A DNA stretch of 64,000 bases from Apium graveolens (Eukaryota; Streptophyta; Magnoliopsida; Apiales; Apiaceae): contig NW_027417105.1 in the NCBI RefSeq assembly GCF_009905375.1, positions 1-64,000 on the forward strand. The letters run 5' to 3'. The position numbers and the translations under genes were made by a program. Under the pieces are notes generated by a model. That model did no database searches, was not told where the DNA came from, and saw only the letters and a list, made by a program, of their open reading frames with translations. Positions 1-11,788 of this stretch are shown one piece after another (the first letter of the stretch is position 1; the number at the start of each line of letters is the position of its first letter).

Positions 1-2380
1 TTTGGTTAGGCCCACCATTGGCTTGAAATCCCGGATGGGCAATATTATGGATTTGATCATTTAAAAATTATTTACGCAATCAAATCAATTGTATGAAGGC
101 AGTTGTAGATTATCTAAATAAAAATAGACACAATTAGTAAATTAGTTATATTAATTTTAAATTATTTTTTTAACTAGACTAATTTCAAATTTGTCACAAA
201 AAATGAAGGACATAAAAAATTATGTATACCAAAATAAGGGACTTGCAGTGGATTTGGATTTGGAACCCGAGCATAAACTTCATTCAAAATAAAACAAATT
301 ATATTAAATAATTTTAAGCCATGTATCTTTAACTAAATTAAAACAACACATTTAATTAGATTTACCTGTTTAATTAAATTAATTTTGAATTTCTTACAAA
401 AAATAAAAATATAAATTATAATGCATAATAATGAGGAATGTTGTTCTGGATGAGGGTCGAGGTACATTTTGGTTAGGCCCCGCATTTATTGAAAATCGAG
501 TCCATTATCCAGATGGGCAACATTGTGGATTTGATTATTCAAAAAATATTCACCCAATAAAATGGATTGTATGAAGATAGTTGTAAATTATCTAAATTAA
601 AACATACACAATTAGTAAATTATATAATTATACTAATTTTAAATTTACTTTTTTAACTAAACTAATTTCACAGTTGTCACAAAAAAATGAAATACACAAA
701 AAAAATTGTGCATATCAAATTTGTGAAACATGCACCACTGGATTTGGATGTGGAACAATCAGTGGTGCATGCTGATATGGCCAACCAGAATTATTGGCTC
801 ATTAGCTAAACAAACAAAACAAATTATATTAAACTATTTTGAACCCATGTATCTTTAACTAATTAAAGCAATAAATTAAATTAAAATTAATTTTTTATTT
901 AAACTAATTTTAAATTTCTGACAAAACAATTTTTAAGGATGGGCAACATTGTGGATTTGATCATTCAAAAAATCAATCACCCAATCAAACTGATTGTACG
1001 AAGGCAGTTAGTAGATTATCTAAATAAAAACCAACATAATTAGTATATTATTTATACTTATTTTAAATTATTTTTTACCTAAACTAATTTTCAAATTTGT
1101 CGCAACAAAATGAATTACATAAAAAATTGTGCATATAAAAATAAGGGATTTGGAGTGGATATGGATTTGGAAAGGGTAATGAGCCTCCTTCTTCATCAGC
1201 AAAACAAGTAAACAAATAAATTATAATAAATCATTTTGACTCGTGTATCTTTAACTAAATTAAAACAACACATTAAATTAAAATTACTTTTTTATTTAAA
1301 CTAATTTTAAATTTCTGACAAAAATAAAAATTATAATTATTATTCATACAATGAAAAGGAATGTGTAGTGGATCAGCCTCAGGCAGGTACATTAAATTAA
1401 AATTAATTTTTTATTTAAACTAATTTTAAATTTCTAAAAAAAATAAAAATTATAATTAGTATTCATACAATGAAAATGAATGTGTAATGGATAAGCCTCA
1501 GGACAAGGTATATTTTGGTTAGGCCCACCATTGGCTTGAAATCCAGTACATTATGAGGATGGGCAATATTGTGTATTTGATCATTTAAAAAATTATTTAC
1601 CCAATTGTATGAAGACAGTTGTAGATTATCTAAATTAAAATAGACACAATTAGTAAATTTGTAATATTAATTTTAAATTATTTTTTTAACTAGACTAATT
1701 TCAAATTTGTCACAGAAAATGAAGGACATAAAAAATTATATTTACCAAAATAAGGATTTGCACTGGATTTGGATTTGGAACTCGCACATGAACTTCATTT
1801 ACCTTTTTTTTTGAAAGCAACTTCATTCACCTTAATCAGCGGTGCATGCTCATTCGGCCCAATAAAAAATTAATGGCTCATCAGCTAAACAAGTAAACAA
1901 AACAAATTATATTACATAATTTTGAGCCATGTATCTTTAACTAAATTAAAACAACACATTTAATTAAAATTAACTGTTTAATTAAACTAATTTTAAATTT
2001 CTTACAAAAAATAAAATATAAATTATAATGTATACAATGATGAGGAATGTGTAGTGGGTCGGTCCAGGTAAATTTTGGTTAGGCCCTACATTTGATTGAA
2101 AATAATTTCCATTATCGAGATGTGCAACATTGTGGATTTCCATCATTCAAAATATAATTCATCCAATAAAATCCATTGTATGAAGGCAATTGTAAATTAT
2201 CTAAACTAAAACATAAGCAATTAGTAAATTATATAGTTGTCACAAAAAAATGAATTACACAAAAAAAATTGTGCATAACAAATTTGTGAAACATGCACCA
2301 CTGGATTTGGATGTGGAATAGGGTCATGAGCATGAAACTTCATTCACCTTAATCAGTGATGCTGATGTAAATTTTTTTTT
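1..2380. repeat. A+T-rich tandem array, about 0.5-kb units (copy 1)
   Basis: A recurring block begins with a motif like TTTTGGTTAGGCCC. It continues through GATGGGCAACATTGTGG, GATTTGATCATTCAAAAAAT, TGTATGAAGGCAGTTG, CACAATTAGTAAATTA, TTGGATTTGGAA and ATGTATCTTTAACTAAATTA. Unit starts are visible near 1, 470, 1512 and 2070, with a shortened unit near 935, so spacing is roughly 470-575 bp. Units are diverged and have internal deletions. No coding capacity is seen. The same array occurs at 29270-30910 and 44597-48236. Confidence 0.85.
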
Positions 2381-2429
2381 TACATGGGCGCTAAGAGCAA
2401 CCATGTCTAAGAGGCCGTCTCTATTCTAC

Positions 2430-3450
2430 TTTTTTTAGTAGTGATTATACTTATTATAATTATTATATAAAAATTAACTATATATAAAATTCTATTGAAT
2501 TAAACAGGTTAAAATTGAATAGTATTTTTAAAGAAAAAATGAATACTAAGTTCAATATTACATGAATTTAAGAAAATTCACTTAAAAATGACTAAGATGA
2601 AGGTATATTTAGAAAAATATAATGTTTACTTAAAATAAAAAATTATAATTAGCTTACCTCGTTTGTTATTTATTTGAGGCAATTATGGAATATTTAATAT
2701 TTAATATAATTTACAGTATTCATTTTAAGAAGATTTTTTTTATAAAATTATGTTATATATGTATATATGTATATATATAACTTTGATTTGTAGCTTTCTA
2801 TGTTCTTCCGTAATTTTCATTTCTTATTGTTTAGATTTTATATTTTTTTCTAGGTTTATCTTTTTGTGCTCTTCCCATTATTTTTGATTTATTCATATTA
2901 CTATATCTCACATACTTTGAATGTTATATTGAGTTTTTCAGTATATATATAAATATATAAATATTTTACTATATATATATTATTTATAAATATATTTATA
3001 TATATAATATTTATAGGGGGCTGTTTAAATAGAAAATATCTTAAAATTAAAACTAGAAACAACACTTTAAAAGCCTAACCCACTTCCAACATCACCTACA
3101 CACAAGCTGGTTCTCTATCACATTCTTTACTCTCCATTACAACTAATCAACCACCACCTCCAATCTACCTCAACCCACCACTACATCTATCTCCACGTGC
3201 CATCATTATATATCACTAAATTCTTCGATTTCTACAATCAACAACCTTCAAACATTATTTATATTATATAAATAAATAGCTTGTATAACTGGAAAATGAT
3301 TAAGATGATCAAAGTTGGAAATACATAACAAGGGTGTTGGTGTTTGGGGTCTATTGAAGTGATTACTCTAAAATACAAGAAATTATGTATTGATCAAATA
3401 TAAAATTATTGAACAATCACCGATAACGACCATCAATTTCCAATAAAAAT
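2430..3450 (+). repeat. Dispersed repeat 'A', full-length copy
   Basis: About 1 kb of A+T-rich sequence, nearly identical to 48290-49310 and clearly related to 23880-24940. Shorter fragments are at 9628-10028 and 21160-21260. It contains a TATA-rich microsatellite stretch (about 2750-3010), a small C+A-rich stretch near 3065-3200 and the phrase GTTTGGGGTCTATTGAA near its right end. No ORF of note. It directly abuts the left arm of the foldback element. It may be one end of the same transposable element family, but I see no diagnostic termini. Confidence 0.7.
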
Positions 3451-3948
3451 GAAACAGTTTACCTTCTAATTAAGACCCTGAGAAAATGAAAGAGTTTGAT
3501 GGAAATTATGCTTTGCTAAAAAAATAAGAAATGTCCACATTTCGGTTTCCCTTAAATATGTCTGATGATGAACCTCTCTCCATTCATACTACAAGTAAAC
3601 TAGTGTACATATTAAAATCTGTTTTCACACAAAAATTTATTCTTTTAATTCTATTTTTATTTGTGGACCAATGTATAATAAATTATAGTGAAGTTTTGTT
3701 TTATGACAATAGAAATGTATTGATCATCGGTACACTTTTGATATAATAAGTTAGCTAGTATCATTATAAAGACCTTGCTCACATGTGTAGCATTTTTTTG
3801 TAATACACTTTTTGTTGTGCACACACCTCCCACGGGAGGAAATTCAATCAATTTACTATAATTTGTAGTCAAGATATTGTTATTCGATTTTCTCAATGTA
3901 ATGTTCATATTTTATTAGTTGTTAAGAGAAGCCCACTCTAGATGAGTA

Positions 3949-4338
3949 TTGAGTCTATGTCGGCATTTGGCTCTATGTCGGCATTTGGCCCATTCCCCAG
4001 AATCCAGACGTTTAAACGTTGTTCTCAGGAAAAAGGGTTCAGGTGAAGGATCGGCAATAACTTTAATTGTTGACTTTGTGAATGTTGTTGAGAATACACG
4101 CACCTTGCAACCTAATGACCCAAAAATTCTTTTAGATGATATGGTGGAAATCCTTCATAAATTGGAATATAATGGGTTTGATGTCAATGTAGTATGTGAG
4201 CATGTAGTGCAATTGCTATCAATAAAGGATAAGCGGGAAGAACATAAAGCTAAGGCAAAGAAACCTACTGATCAGATCGAGGAAGCGGAAGAAAAAATTA
4301 AAGATTTGAATAATCGCATACGTTTACTACAAGATTAG
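3949..4338 (+). pseudogene. Coiled-coil coding fragment in left foldback arm (copy 1)
   Basis: An open frame of 129 codons. The N-terminal third is low in recognisable features and contains a six-residue tandem repeat (SLCRHLALCRHLA) caused by an 18-bp tandem duplication not present in copy 2. The middle has a block around LQPNDPKILLDDMVEIL and LEYNGFDVNVV. The C-terminal 45 residues are charged and heptad-like (EEAEEKIKDLNNRIRLLQ), which predicts a coiled coil. I do not recognise the family. Four related fragments occur in this block, always inside foldback arms, which suggests a host gene fragment captured by the element. No promoter or complete gene is visible, and the ATG is arbitrary. 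Confidence 0.45.
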
Positions 4339-4673
4339 CTTACCTTGCTTTGTCAATTAAAGAGGAAAATAATTCAACTGTTGCTCATCTGAAATAAGAC
4401 AGATAGAGAATGACTATCTCTGTATGACCGCATTATGCATGTTTTTCCTTTTTTGGGGATTCTCAATCATTCATAAATTATTTCTTTCATTATATTGGTT
4501 AGTTTCACAATAAAGTCAGTATGTGACACTAACCAATAAGATGAAAGAAATATATTATGAATTATTGAGAGTCCCCTAAAATAAAAACATGCATAATCCC
4601 CTCATACGGAGATAGTCCTTCTCTATCTGTCTTATTTTAGATGAGCGACAGTTGAATCTTTCTGCTCTTTAGT

Positions 4674-5135
4674 TTACAAAACCAAGGCAAGCTCTTCTTG
4701 TAGTAAACCTATGCGATTATTCAAATCATTGATTTTTTCTTCCTCTTCCTCAATCTGACTTATAGCTTCCTTTACCTTAATTTTAAATTCATCCTGCTTG
4801 TCCTTTATTGATAGCAATTGCGCTACACGATAACCTACTACATTGACTTGAAACCCATTATATTCCAATTCATGAAGGATTTCCACCATATCCTCTAAAA
4901 ATTTTTTTGGGTCATCAGGTTGCAAGATGCATGTCTTCTCAATAACATTGACAAAGCCAACCATTAAATTTATTGTCGAACCTTCACGAGAACCCTCTTT
5001 TTCCGAGAACAAGGTTTGAAAGCATGGATTTTGGGGGGAGGGCAAATGCCTACATAAACTCAATACTCTTTCAGAGTGGGCTTTTCTTAATAAATGGTAA
5101 AATATGATCATTATATTGAGAGGATCGGATAACAA
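4674..5135 (-). pseudogene. Coiled-coil coding fragment in right foldback arm (copy 1)
   Basis: An open frame of 153 codons, the inverted partner of 3949-4338. It shares the blocks LQPDDPKKFLEDMVEIL and LEYNGFQVNVVG and a C-terminal coiled coil (EEEEEKINDLNNRIGLLQEE). It is slightly longer at the C terminus than its partner. Because it sits in the mirror-image arm, a transcript through both arms would form a long hairpin. It is not recognised as a known family. In copy 2 the equivalent frame is cut by a CAA-to-TAA change, which argues against current selection. Confidence 0.45.
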
Positions 5136-5426
5136 TATCTTGAATACAATTTGTAGTGCATTGATTAACTTTCCTCCCTCGTAAGGTGCCTACATCAGCA
5201 AAAAGTGTATTGCAAAAAACAGCTACACATGTAAGCAAGGCCTTCAATATTACACCAGCTAACTTATTATATCAAAATTCTACGGAGGATCAATATATTG
5301 TGATGGTAAGAAAACAAAATATTGACTCAGTTTATTGTACATTGGTCCATAAATAAAAATTGAATAAAAAGTAATAACATTTCGTGTGAAAACGAATTTT
5401 AATATGTACACTAGCTTACTTGTAAT

Positions 5427-8283
5427 CAGTGACGAGGCTAGTTGGGGTCATGCAGGGTCCTTTGACCCATTACACTAAAATTTTATTATTAAATTTTATA
5501 TATTAAAAGATAAATAATAAGGTTTTGTACTGTGACCCCAATAACTAAAGAGACCAGGTCATCTGTCACTAACCAATTGATCTGGTCATCTGTATTCTAC
5601 TTTACCGCACAACTGCCCCAACAACACGATAAATCCTACAAGATGATAACATAAGTTACTATCCCCACAAAAATAAATAAGGCATCAGTGTTCACCATTT
5701 TCAATATTTATATTCTCTCTACTAGGTTTATTTAAGTTATAATATTTTATACTCATAAATTATAACGTGTGTTTGCAGGAAAATGTTAAAATTTTCTGAT
5801 AAAGTTAAAAGGCCATTGATTTTGGAAGGCAATAATGGGTCAAATGGAGAACCAGAATGTAAAATTAGCAAAGCTGGATTGAAAAAAAAGAAAGTTCAAA
5901 ATGATATGGAGGTAAATTATGAGGATATAGTCCGGGACTCTGAAAATCTATTGAAGAACTTGATTCTCCAATTCGAGATGAGGTGAGAAGACCTTACATT
6001 CTTGTTGGACCTTGTCAACCATTAGCATAAAATTTTCCATCGACTATCATTTCAGGAAAAAATAGATGTTTCCAAAAGAGTTGGTTTGAAACATGTCATT
6101 GGTTGGAATATAGTGAGTCAAAAGATGCTGCATTTTGTTTTTTATGCTATCTATTTAGAGGAAACAAGGAATGAATAGTATTTGGTGTTGCAGTTTTTAT
6201 GAAAAAAGGGTTTCGAAATTGGAAGAGGGCATTAAAAAGATTTAAAGACCATGTTGGAGAGTTAAGGAGTGCTGATCGTGACTGCGAAACACAATATTTT
6301 GCTTATATAGATCAAAGGCAAAGTATAGTACACAGTGTCTCAGATGCAAAAGGTAGATTGGACGGGCTTACAGAACTCGATTAACAGCAAGTGTCGATGT
6401 TGTCCGTTTACTTCTTAGAAGTGGTTAAGCTTTTCGCGGGAATGATGAGTCGGAACATTCATCCTATAATGGTAATTTCTTGGAAATTCTACATTGGTAT
6501 AGTGAATGGTCTCCTGAAGTACAAAAATGTATGCCTAAAAAATGCTCCAAGAAATAATCAACTCACTTCCTCCGACATTCAGAAAGACATTGTTAGTGCT
6601 TGCACATAATAAACTATTAAAGTTATCATCCACGATATTTGAAATTGTGTGTTTTCTATATTGATAGATGTTGCGTGTGATAGTTCAGTGAATGAACAAA
6701 TGCCTTTTGTTTTACGATATGTGGATATGTTCGGTGAGGTACTCGAATATTTTATTGGAGTGACACATGTTAGTGACACATCTACAATATCTTTGAAACT
6801 TGCCGTTGAGAATGTTTTGACAAAACATGGTCTATCAATTTCAAAAGTTAGAGGACAAGGATATGATGGAGCTTTAAATATGAGAGAAGAGCTTAATGGA
6901 ATGAAGACACTTATTTTGAAGGAAATTCCCAGCGCAGGGTATGTTCATTATTTTTCTCACCAACTTCAACTAGTTGTGGTATCTGTTGCAAAAGAGATTC
7001 AATTCATGGGTCAATTTTTTGACTATGTTTCCATGATTGTTAATATGGTTGGTGCTTCTTTTAAGAGAAATGATGCTCTTAGACAAAAACAACAAGATCA
7101 CATTGTTCAAAATTTAGAAAAGTCTGAGAAAACAACTGGAACACGAATGTATCAGGAAATAAGTTTGGCTAGACCGGGTGAAACACGTTGGGGATCATAT
7201 TATAAAACCATAATTCCTATATTGGCTATGTGGTCTACAGTATTGGAAGTTCTTGGAGATGTAGATAATGATTGTGTTTGTTAGAAATAATGTGGTACAG
7301 TTCTTGGCTTGGTTGACAAAATGGAGAGCTACAAATTCATATTTATAGCTCACTTGATGAGAGATATTTTGGGCTTAACCTTAGAGTTATCTTATTTTCT
7401 TCAACAGAAAAAACTGAATATTGTATCTTCCATTGGTTTGGTTGACACAACAAAAATACGATTACAAAAAATGAGAGATGATGGCTGAGATAATTTTTTG
7501 GAAGCTATTAAATTATTTTGCTTGAAATATAATATGTGCATCATCAATATGGAAGACCGTGTTCCTAGTCGCCTTCGAGCTCAAACTGCCCCAACTTACC
7601 ACCATTATTTTTATGTTGACATTTTTTGTCAGTTATCATTTATTTCACTCTTGTATGAGTATTTTTATATATATAGTGACTTATTAATGTGCATATCATG
7701 TCTTGATCCTAGAAATTCATTTGATAAATTTATTCAGTCAATGTTACTTCACCTTGATGAACTATATCCAGACGATTTCTCTTCCTCAGATATGATGCAA
7801 TTGAACGAGCAACTCAAGGTTTACATAATTGAATTGCGGCGAAAGAAACATTTTCCTAATCTCGATGGTATTGGAGTTCTCGCCAAAAAAATGGCTGAGT
7901 TAGATTTTCATCGTGCATTTCATTTGGTGTATCGACTAATGGAGTTGGCTTTGGTTCTACCGGTTGCAACGACTAGTGTTGACAGGACTTTTTTGGCTAT
8001 GAAAATCATTAAAACCGATTTGCGTAATAAGATTGATGATGATTTTCTTAATGACTGCATGGTCTGCTATATTAAGAAAGAAATATTTCTTCAAGCAGAT
8101 AATGAAGTTATATTGGATCATTTTGAGAAGATAAAAACCCGTAGAAATTTGTTGCCAGAAAAAAAAATAGTGGCTCTTTTTATGAACATTGTAAAATTTA
8201 ATTTCTATTAAATACTACTAGAATCTTTTTTAGTTATAATTATGTTGTGCCCCCAATTTAATATAATCCTTGCTTCGTCACTG
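5427..8283 (+). mobile_element. hAT-superfamily DNA transposon, degenerate (copy 1)
   Basis: Terminal inverted repeats are CAGTGACGAGGCTAG at the left end and CTTGCTTCGTCACTG at the right end. Their inverted match is 12 of 15. They are flanked by an 8-bp target duplication, CTTGTAAT at 5419-5426 and CTTGTAGT at 8284-8291, with one mismatch. A related empty site without the element is at about 19883-19910. The 2.86-kb length, 8-bp duplication, CAGTG-type ends and internal transposase relic all fit hAT. The element lies in the right arm of the foldback. The transposase is broken, so this copy cannot move by itself. Confidence 0.92.
5783..8211 (+). pseudogene. hAT transposase relic (TTF-type zinc finger plus hAT dimerisation type)
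   Basis: The coding pieces follow the order of plant TTF-zinc-finger/hAT proteins. Near 6050-6175 is a zinc-finger block with WFETCHWLEYS and DAAFCFLCYLF. Near 6370-6530 is a block with RLTASVDVVRLLLRSG and FLEILHWYSEW. Within 6649-7284 (211 codons) are VRGQGYDGA and HQLQLVVVSVAKE. The motif PGETRWGSYYKTI lies near 7170. Within 7498-8211 (237 codons) is the C-terminal dimerisation block, with LPVATTSVDRTFLAMKIIK and LRNKIDDDF. Stops and frame changes separate the pieces, for example a TGA near 6171, a TAA inside the block near 6420 and breaks around 6610-6648 and 7285-7497. All are shared with copy 2, so decay preceded the duplication. Confidence 0.88.
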
Positions 8284-8439
8284 CTTGTAGTATGAGAAGC
8301 AGTCTTTATAGCTTCAAACAGTATGGAGAGAGATCGTGGTGGGACATATTTAAGGGAAACCAAAATGCGGACATTTCTTACTCTTTTAGCAAAGAATCAT
8401 TTCCATCAAACTCTCTTATTTTTATAGCACCACGGTCTT

Positions 8440-9627
8440 AATTAGGAGGTAGACAAATAGTTTTAATTTAAATAAAAACTAAACAAAAATGACGGCTTAC
8501 CAACAAAGAGTTAACAATAAGTTCTATATGAACACTAACTTGTTCAAATCTTGAGTGTTTCAAACCATTTGGAGAGAGGGTCATCATCAAGCAATTTTAA
8601 TGGTGGTACAAGGAGGGTGGACTTTTCCTCTTCTTTCATAAATATTTTTCCTAAAGAGCATGCACAATTATTATGAGGTAAAATAGATGCTAGATGACTA
8701 GGTAACTAATGATGGTGGTAAGTTTTACCAAATACACTTTTTGTACCTTGAGTTGCACACAGGTCTATATGGGCTTCTTCTTCTTCCTTTTTTTAAACAT
8801 ATATTTTCTTCTTTTTCAACTATACTTTATTCTATAATAAACATCTAGTTTTTTTTCTAAAAAAATATTGGGATTATAATAAAAAATTATATTAATTTTG
8901 AAATTTGAGTGAATTAGGCAATTTTTAAAACATAAATTGTGCCTTGGCTTATGTGTTGGTAGGTTCAACACATAAGAGCATTGAGAAATAAATAAATATA
9001 TAACTCAATATCTAAAAAATGTTTAGAGCTTATGTCGGGATTTATATAGAAAATTATATAGACGGTATATATAACTCAATATCTATTTAAGAGCATTGAG
9101 AAATAAATAAATATATATGTGTGTGTATATGTATGTGTGTGTATTTATGTGTTACTCTAATTTCTAATTATCATATCATAGATGTCAATACATCAAATTG
9201 AACAAAATAAAAATAATAAGTTATGAAATAATGTACAAAGTGAAAATATTATATGTAGATCATGAGCGCGTTAAATTTCACCAATTACAAATAAACAAGT
9301 TATGAAATAAAGTTGAAAGTGAAAATTGTACCTGAGATCTTATAGCAGACATGGACAGTGGTGTTGAAATTGGGGTAAATATGCAGGGGAGTTTTGTTTT
9401 TAGGGAGGGTGTGTGTTCTGATGGTGAGATCTTTTAGTAGACATGGACAATGGTGTTGAAATTGGGGTAAATGTACAAGGGAGATTTATTTTTGGGGAGG
9501 GTTTGTGTTGGTGAGGGAGAGAGGCGCACTAGAATGACACATGTGATAATGTGTGTTTGTAAACATACCATAGAATTTATATGCAAACATAATCTTTTTC
9601 TTTTTCTAAAATAAAAAAGGAACATTA
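8440..9627. repeat. Repeat-family sequence right of the foldback, no gene (copy 1)
   Basis: A+T-rich sequence with blocks that recur elsewhere. The stretch around ACCAACAAAGAGTTAACAAT and GGAGAGAGGGTCATCATC recurs near 20100-20300, 22380-22570 and 22850-23050, and inverted near 21400-21620. The stretch ending CTAATTATCATATCATAG recurs near 20800, 23370 and 27370. A short repeat (AGACATGGACARTGGTGTTG) occurs twice, near 9350 and 9440. No convincing coding region. The 63-codon minus-strand frame at 9434-9625 has no recognisable features. Confidence 0.6.
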
Positions 9628-10028
9628 TACGTATTATAATTATTATACAAAAATTAACTATGTATAAAATTCTAATGAATTAAACACATTAATATTGAAT
9701 AGTATTTTTAAAGAATAAATGAATATACTAAGTTCAATATTACATGAATTTAAGAAAATTTACTTAAAAATGACTAAGATGAAGTTATAGTTAGAAAAAT
9801 ATAATGTTTACTTAAAATAAAAAAAAATTATAATTAGGTTACCTCGTTTGTTATTTACTTGAGGCAATTATGGAATATTTAATATTTAATATAATTTACA
9901 GTATCCATTTTAAGAAGATTTTTTTATAACATTATATTATATATGTATATATATAAATATTTATATATGTATATATTTAAATATTTATATATGTATATAT
10001 ATTACTTTGATTTATAGCTTTTTAAGTT
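9628..10028 (+). repeat. Dispersed repeat 'A', left fragment (copy 1)
   Basis: Matches 2440-2825 in the same orientation, including the phrases AAAATTAACTATGTATAAAA, ATTACATGAATTTAAGAAAA and TTACCTCGTTTGTTATTTA and the TATA-rich stretch. The match stops abruptly at about 10028 after TTCTTCCATAATT, where insertion X begins. In full copies of A the text continues into TTCATGTCTTATTG. Confidence 0.7.
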
Positions 10029-11144
10029 CTTCCATAATTAGAATAGGGAAAAAACTTGCCTTTCACTCGATTTACTCCAAATATGTCACCTTCGTCTATC
10101 ACCGGCTTAATCTGCCTTGCTGGCTTGACTTCTATAAAAGAAATAGACTGATTTAGTCATCTCGTGTCTCAATCGCCTCTCAAACCAACTTCACGTAGCT
10201 CATATTGTCTACCCATACGCGTATTATTGACTCGTATATTATTTATTTACAAGAAAGACTCGATTAACCATATAATACATATAAGAATATAAGCCACATA
10301 ATCATTTTTATGTTTAAAATAATTTTTATAATCAAAATCGACTCGCTGTTCACTTAACTGATCCTTATCTGGCTCGTTTCCTATTTTTCGGGATTGATTG
10401 AGCTCGTCTCTGCACGCGATTCAGCTTAAAATCAAATAAATATCAAATTTCAACTAGTTTCTAGAAGAAATTAGATTTTAATATTATTTTTAATGAAAAT
10501 TATTCATTTTTCTGAGTCAAAGGGCTTTCTTTCGTTCGAATCAGATAAACGGCCTAATTAATATCAATCAAACACACATAAATCAATTTATCATTCAATA
10601 TAAATATTTATTACTAATTATTAAACCCTAAAAATATTTTTAAATAATTATTAAATAATTATTTGGGAAAAATCAGAATAAAATAATTTTTCTATAATTT
10701 TTGGAATTAAAATGAATTTATTATGATTTATTAAAAATTATTTGATTAATTATCTAAATAATTAATCTTTTTAAATAATTTATAAATAATAAATAAATAA
10801 TAAATAATTAAGAAAATAATTAAATCACATTTTTAGAAAATATTTTAGAATTATTTATAATATAAATCAATTAATTAAATAATTTAATAATTAATTTATA
10901 AAATAAAAAACTGATTTTTATAATTAATAAAAATAAAAATAAAAATTATTTTCAAGAAACACTTGTCAGAAAAAAAATATCTGACAAAACCGGGTTGACA
11001 ACCGGGTCAACCGGGTCGATTTCCGCGTCATGAAGAACATGACCGGAAATTACCCAGAATCCGGCCACTGGCCAGCATTCCGGCCAACCAAAATCAGGCC
11101 AAAACAACATCGTTTGGTATGGTTTTTGAGTCCAAATCATTCCA
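10029..11144. other. Unclassified insertion 'X', truncated on its right (copy 1)
   Basis: Sequence unlike the surrounding repeat family interrupts repeat A. It includes an A+T-rich middle with many TAAATAATTA steps and a G+C-richer block near 10985-11110 with repeated ACCGGGTTGAC / ACCGGGTCAAC motifs. No ORF of interest. Copy 2 keeps the whole insertion (about 55868-57897), and here everything to the right of 11143 is deleted. It may be a solo LTR or non-autonomous LTR element, but I could not define its ends. Confidence 0.5.
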
Positions 11145-11772
11145 TGCTTTTATAATCTCACTCAATCAAAAGGCCAATAATATCTCTCCTAATTATAGGA
11201 GGGTTAAATCCTTTATCTATCATTCATATTTCTCATACGACTCATGATATAACCGATGTCCACTTTTATCATCACCCGATCAAAAGTAACTTTTAATGTA
11301 GTCAAAGTATATTAATCCTCGTATAGAAATATAATGATTTCAAGTCAAAGGATCGTTACACCATTATCACTGTGAGTCTTTCTTATGACTTTATTAAACA
11401 TGAAGAATCTCACTGTGGGTCTGTCCAATACCATGTACTCTCACATGTACCTAAGTATTGACTTTAGTATCCCCATACTTATAACCAATGAGATGTGGTT
11501 ATCTTTTCAAATAACATACTAGTCTATCTATGTATTATTATTGTCCTATATAATAATACTCGACTAGGGACCTTTAAGAATATGATATATTAGATAATCT
11601 CAAGTTCAAGTCATGTACTTAAACTATACAATTTGTATCATGATTCTAAGGACATTTATTATGCTAACAAAATATCGCAGTAATTAAGGTCATAATAAAT
11701 ACATTTATTGAATGATCAACTGACATAAAGATAAAAGAATAATGTATTGCCTCTAGGGCACCTACACTAACA
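11145..11772 (-). repeat. Copia 3' LTR, truncated to 628 bp (copy 1)
   Basis: Matches 18245-18872 of the 5' LTR over its full 628 bp with few differences, and also 59035-59662 of copy 2. In element orientation it begins TGTTAGTGTAGGTGCCC directly after the polypurine tract. The distal part of the LTR (about 900 bp present in copy 2) is missing because of the deletion joined at 11143/11145. Confidence 0.93.
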
Positions 11773-11788
11773 ATCTCCCACTTGCACT
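11773..11788 (-). other. Copia polypurine tract (copy 1)
   Basis: In element orientation the sequence reads AGTGCAAGTGGGAGAT immediately before the 3' LTR start TGTTAG. A purine-rich GTGGGAGAT next to the 3' LTR is the usual plus-strand primer of Ty1/copia elements. The copy 2 counterpart is at 59663-59678. Confidence 0.8.

Larger units (their letters stand above)
3447..8440. mobile_element. Foldback-like element with long inverted arms, interrupted by a hAT transposon (copy 1)
   Basis: The sequence folds back on itself around 4508-4523. The inner stem at 4494-4508 is complementary to 4523-4537 across a 14-bp loop. Outward, the left arm (about 3447-4493) matches the reverse complement of 4538-5426 and then 8284-8440. 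The 2.86-kb gap in the right arm is the hAT insertion. Both arms carry the same coding fragment in opposite orientation, at 3949-4338 (+) and 4674-5135 (-). No transposase belonging to the foldback itself is recognisable. I infer a non-autonomous foldback or long-TIR element. Its exact outer ends and target duplication were not resolved. Confidence 0.7.

Noticed and set aside
5783..8211. Active hAT transposase gene with introns
   Set aside because: The gaps between open pieces contain in-frame stops inside conserved blocks (for example TAA within the RLTASVDVV-LLLRSG block near 6420), and no splice sites would remove them.
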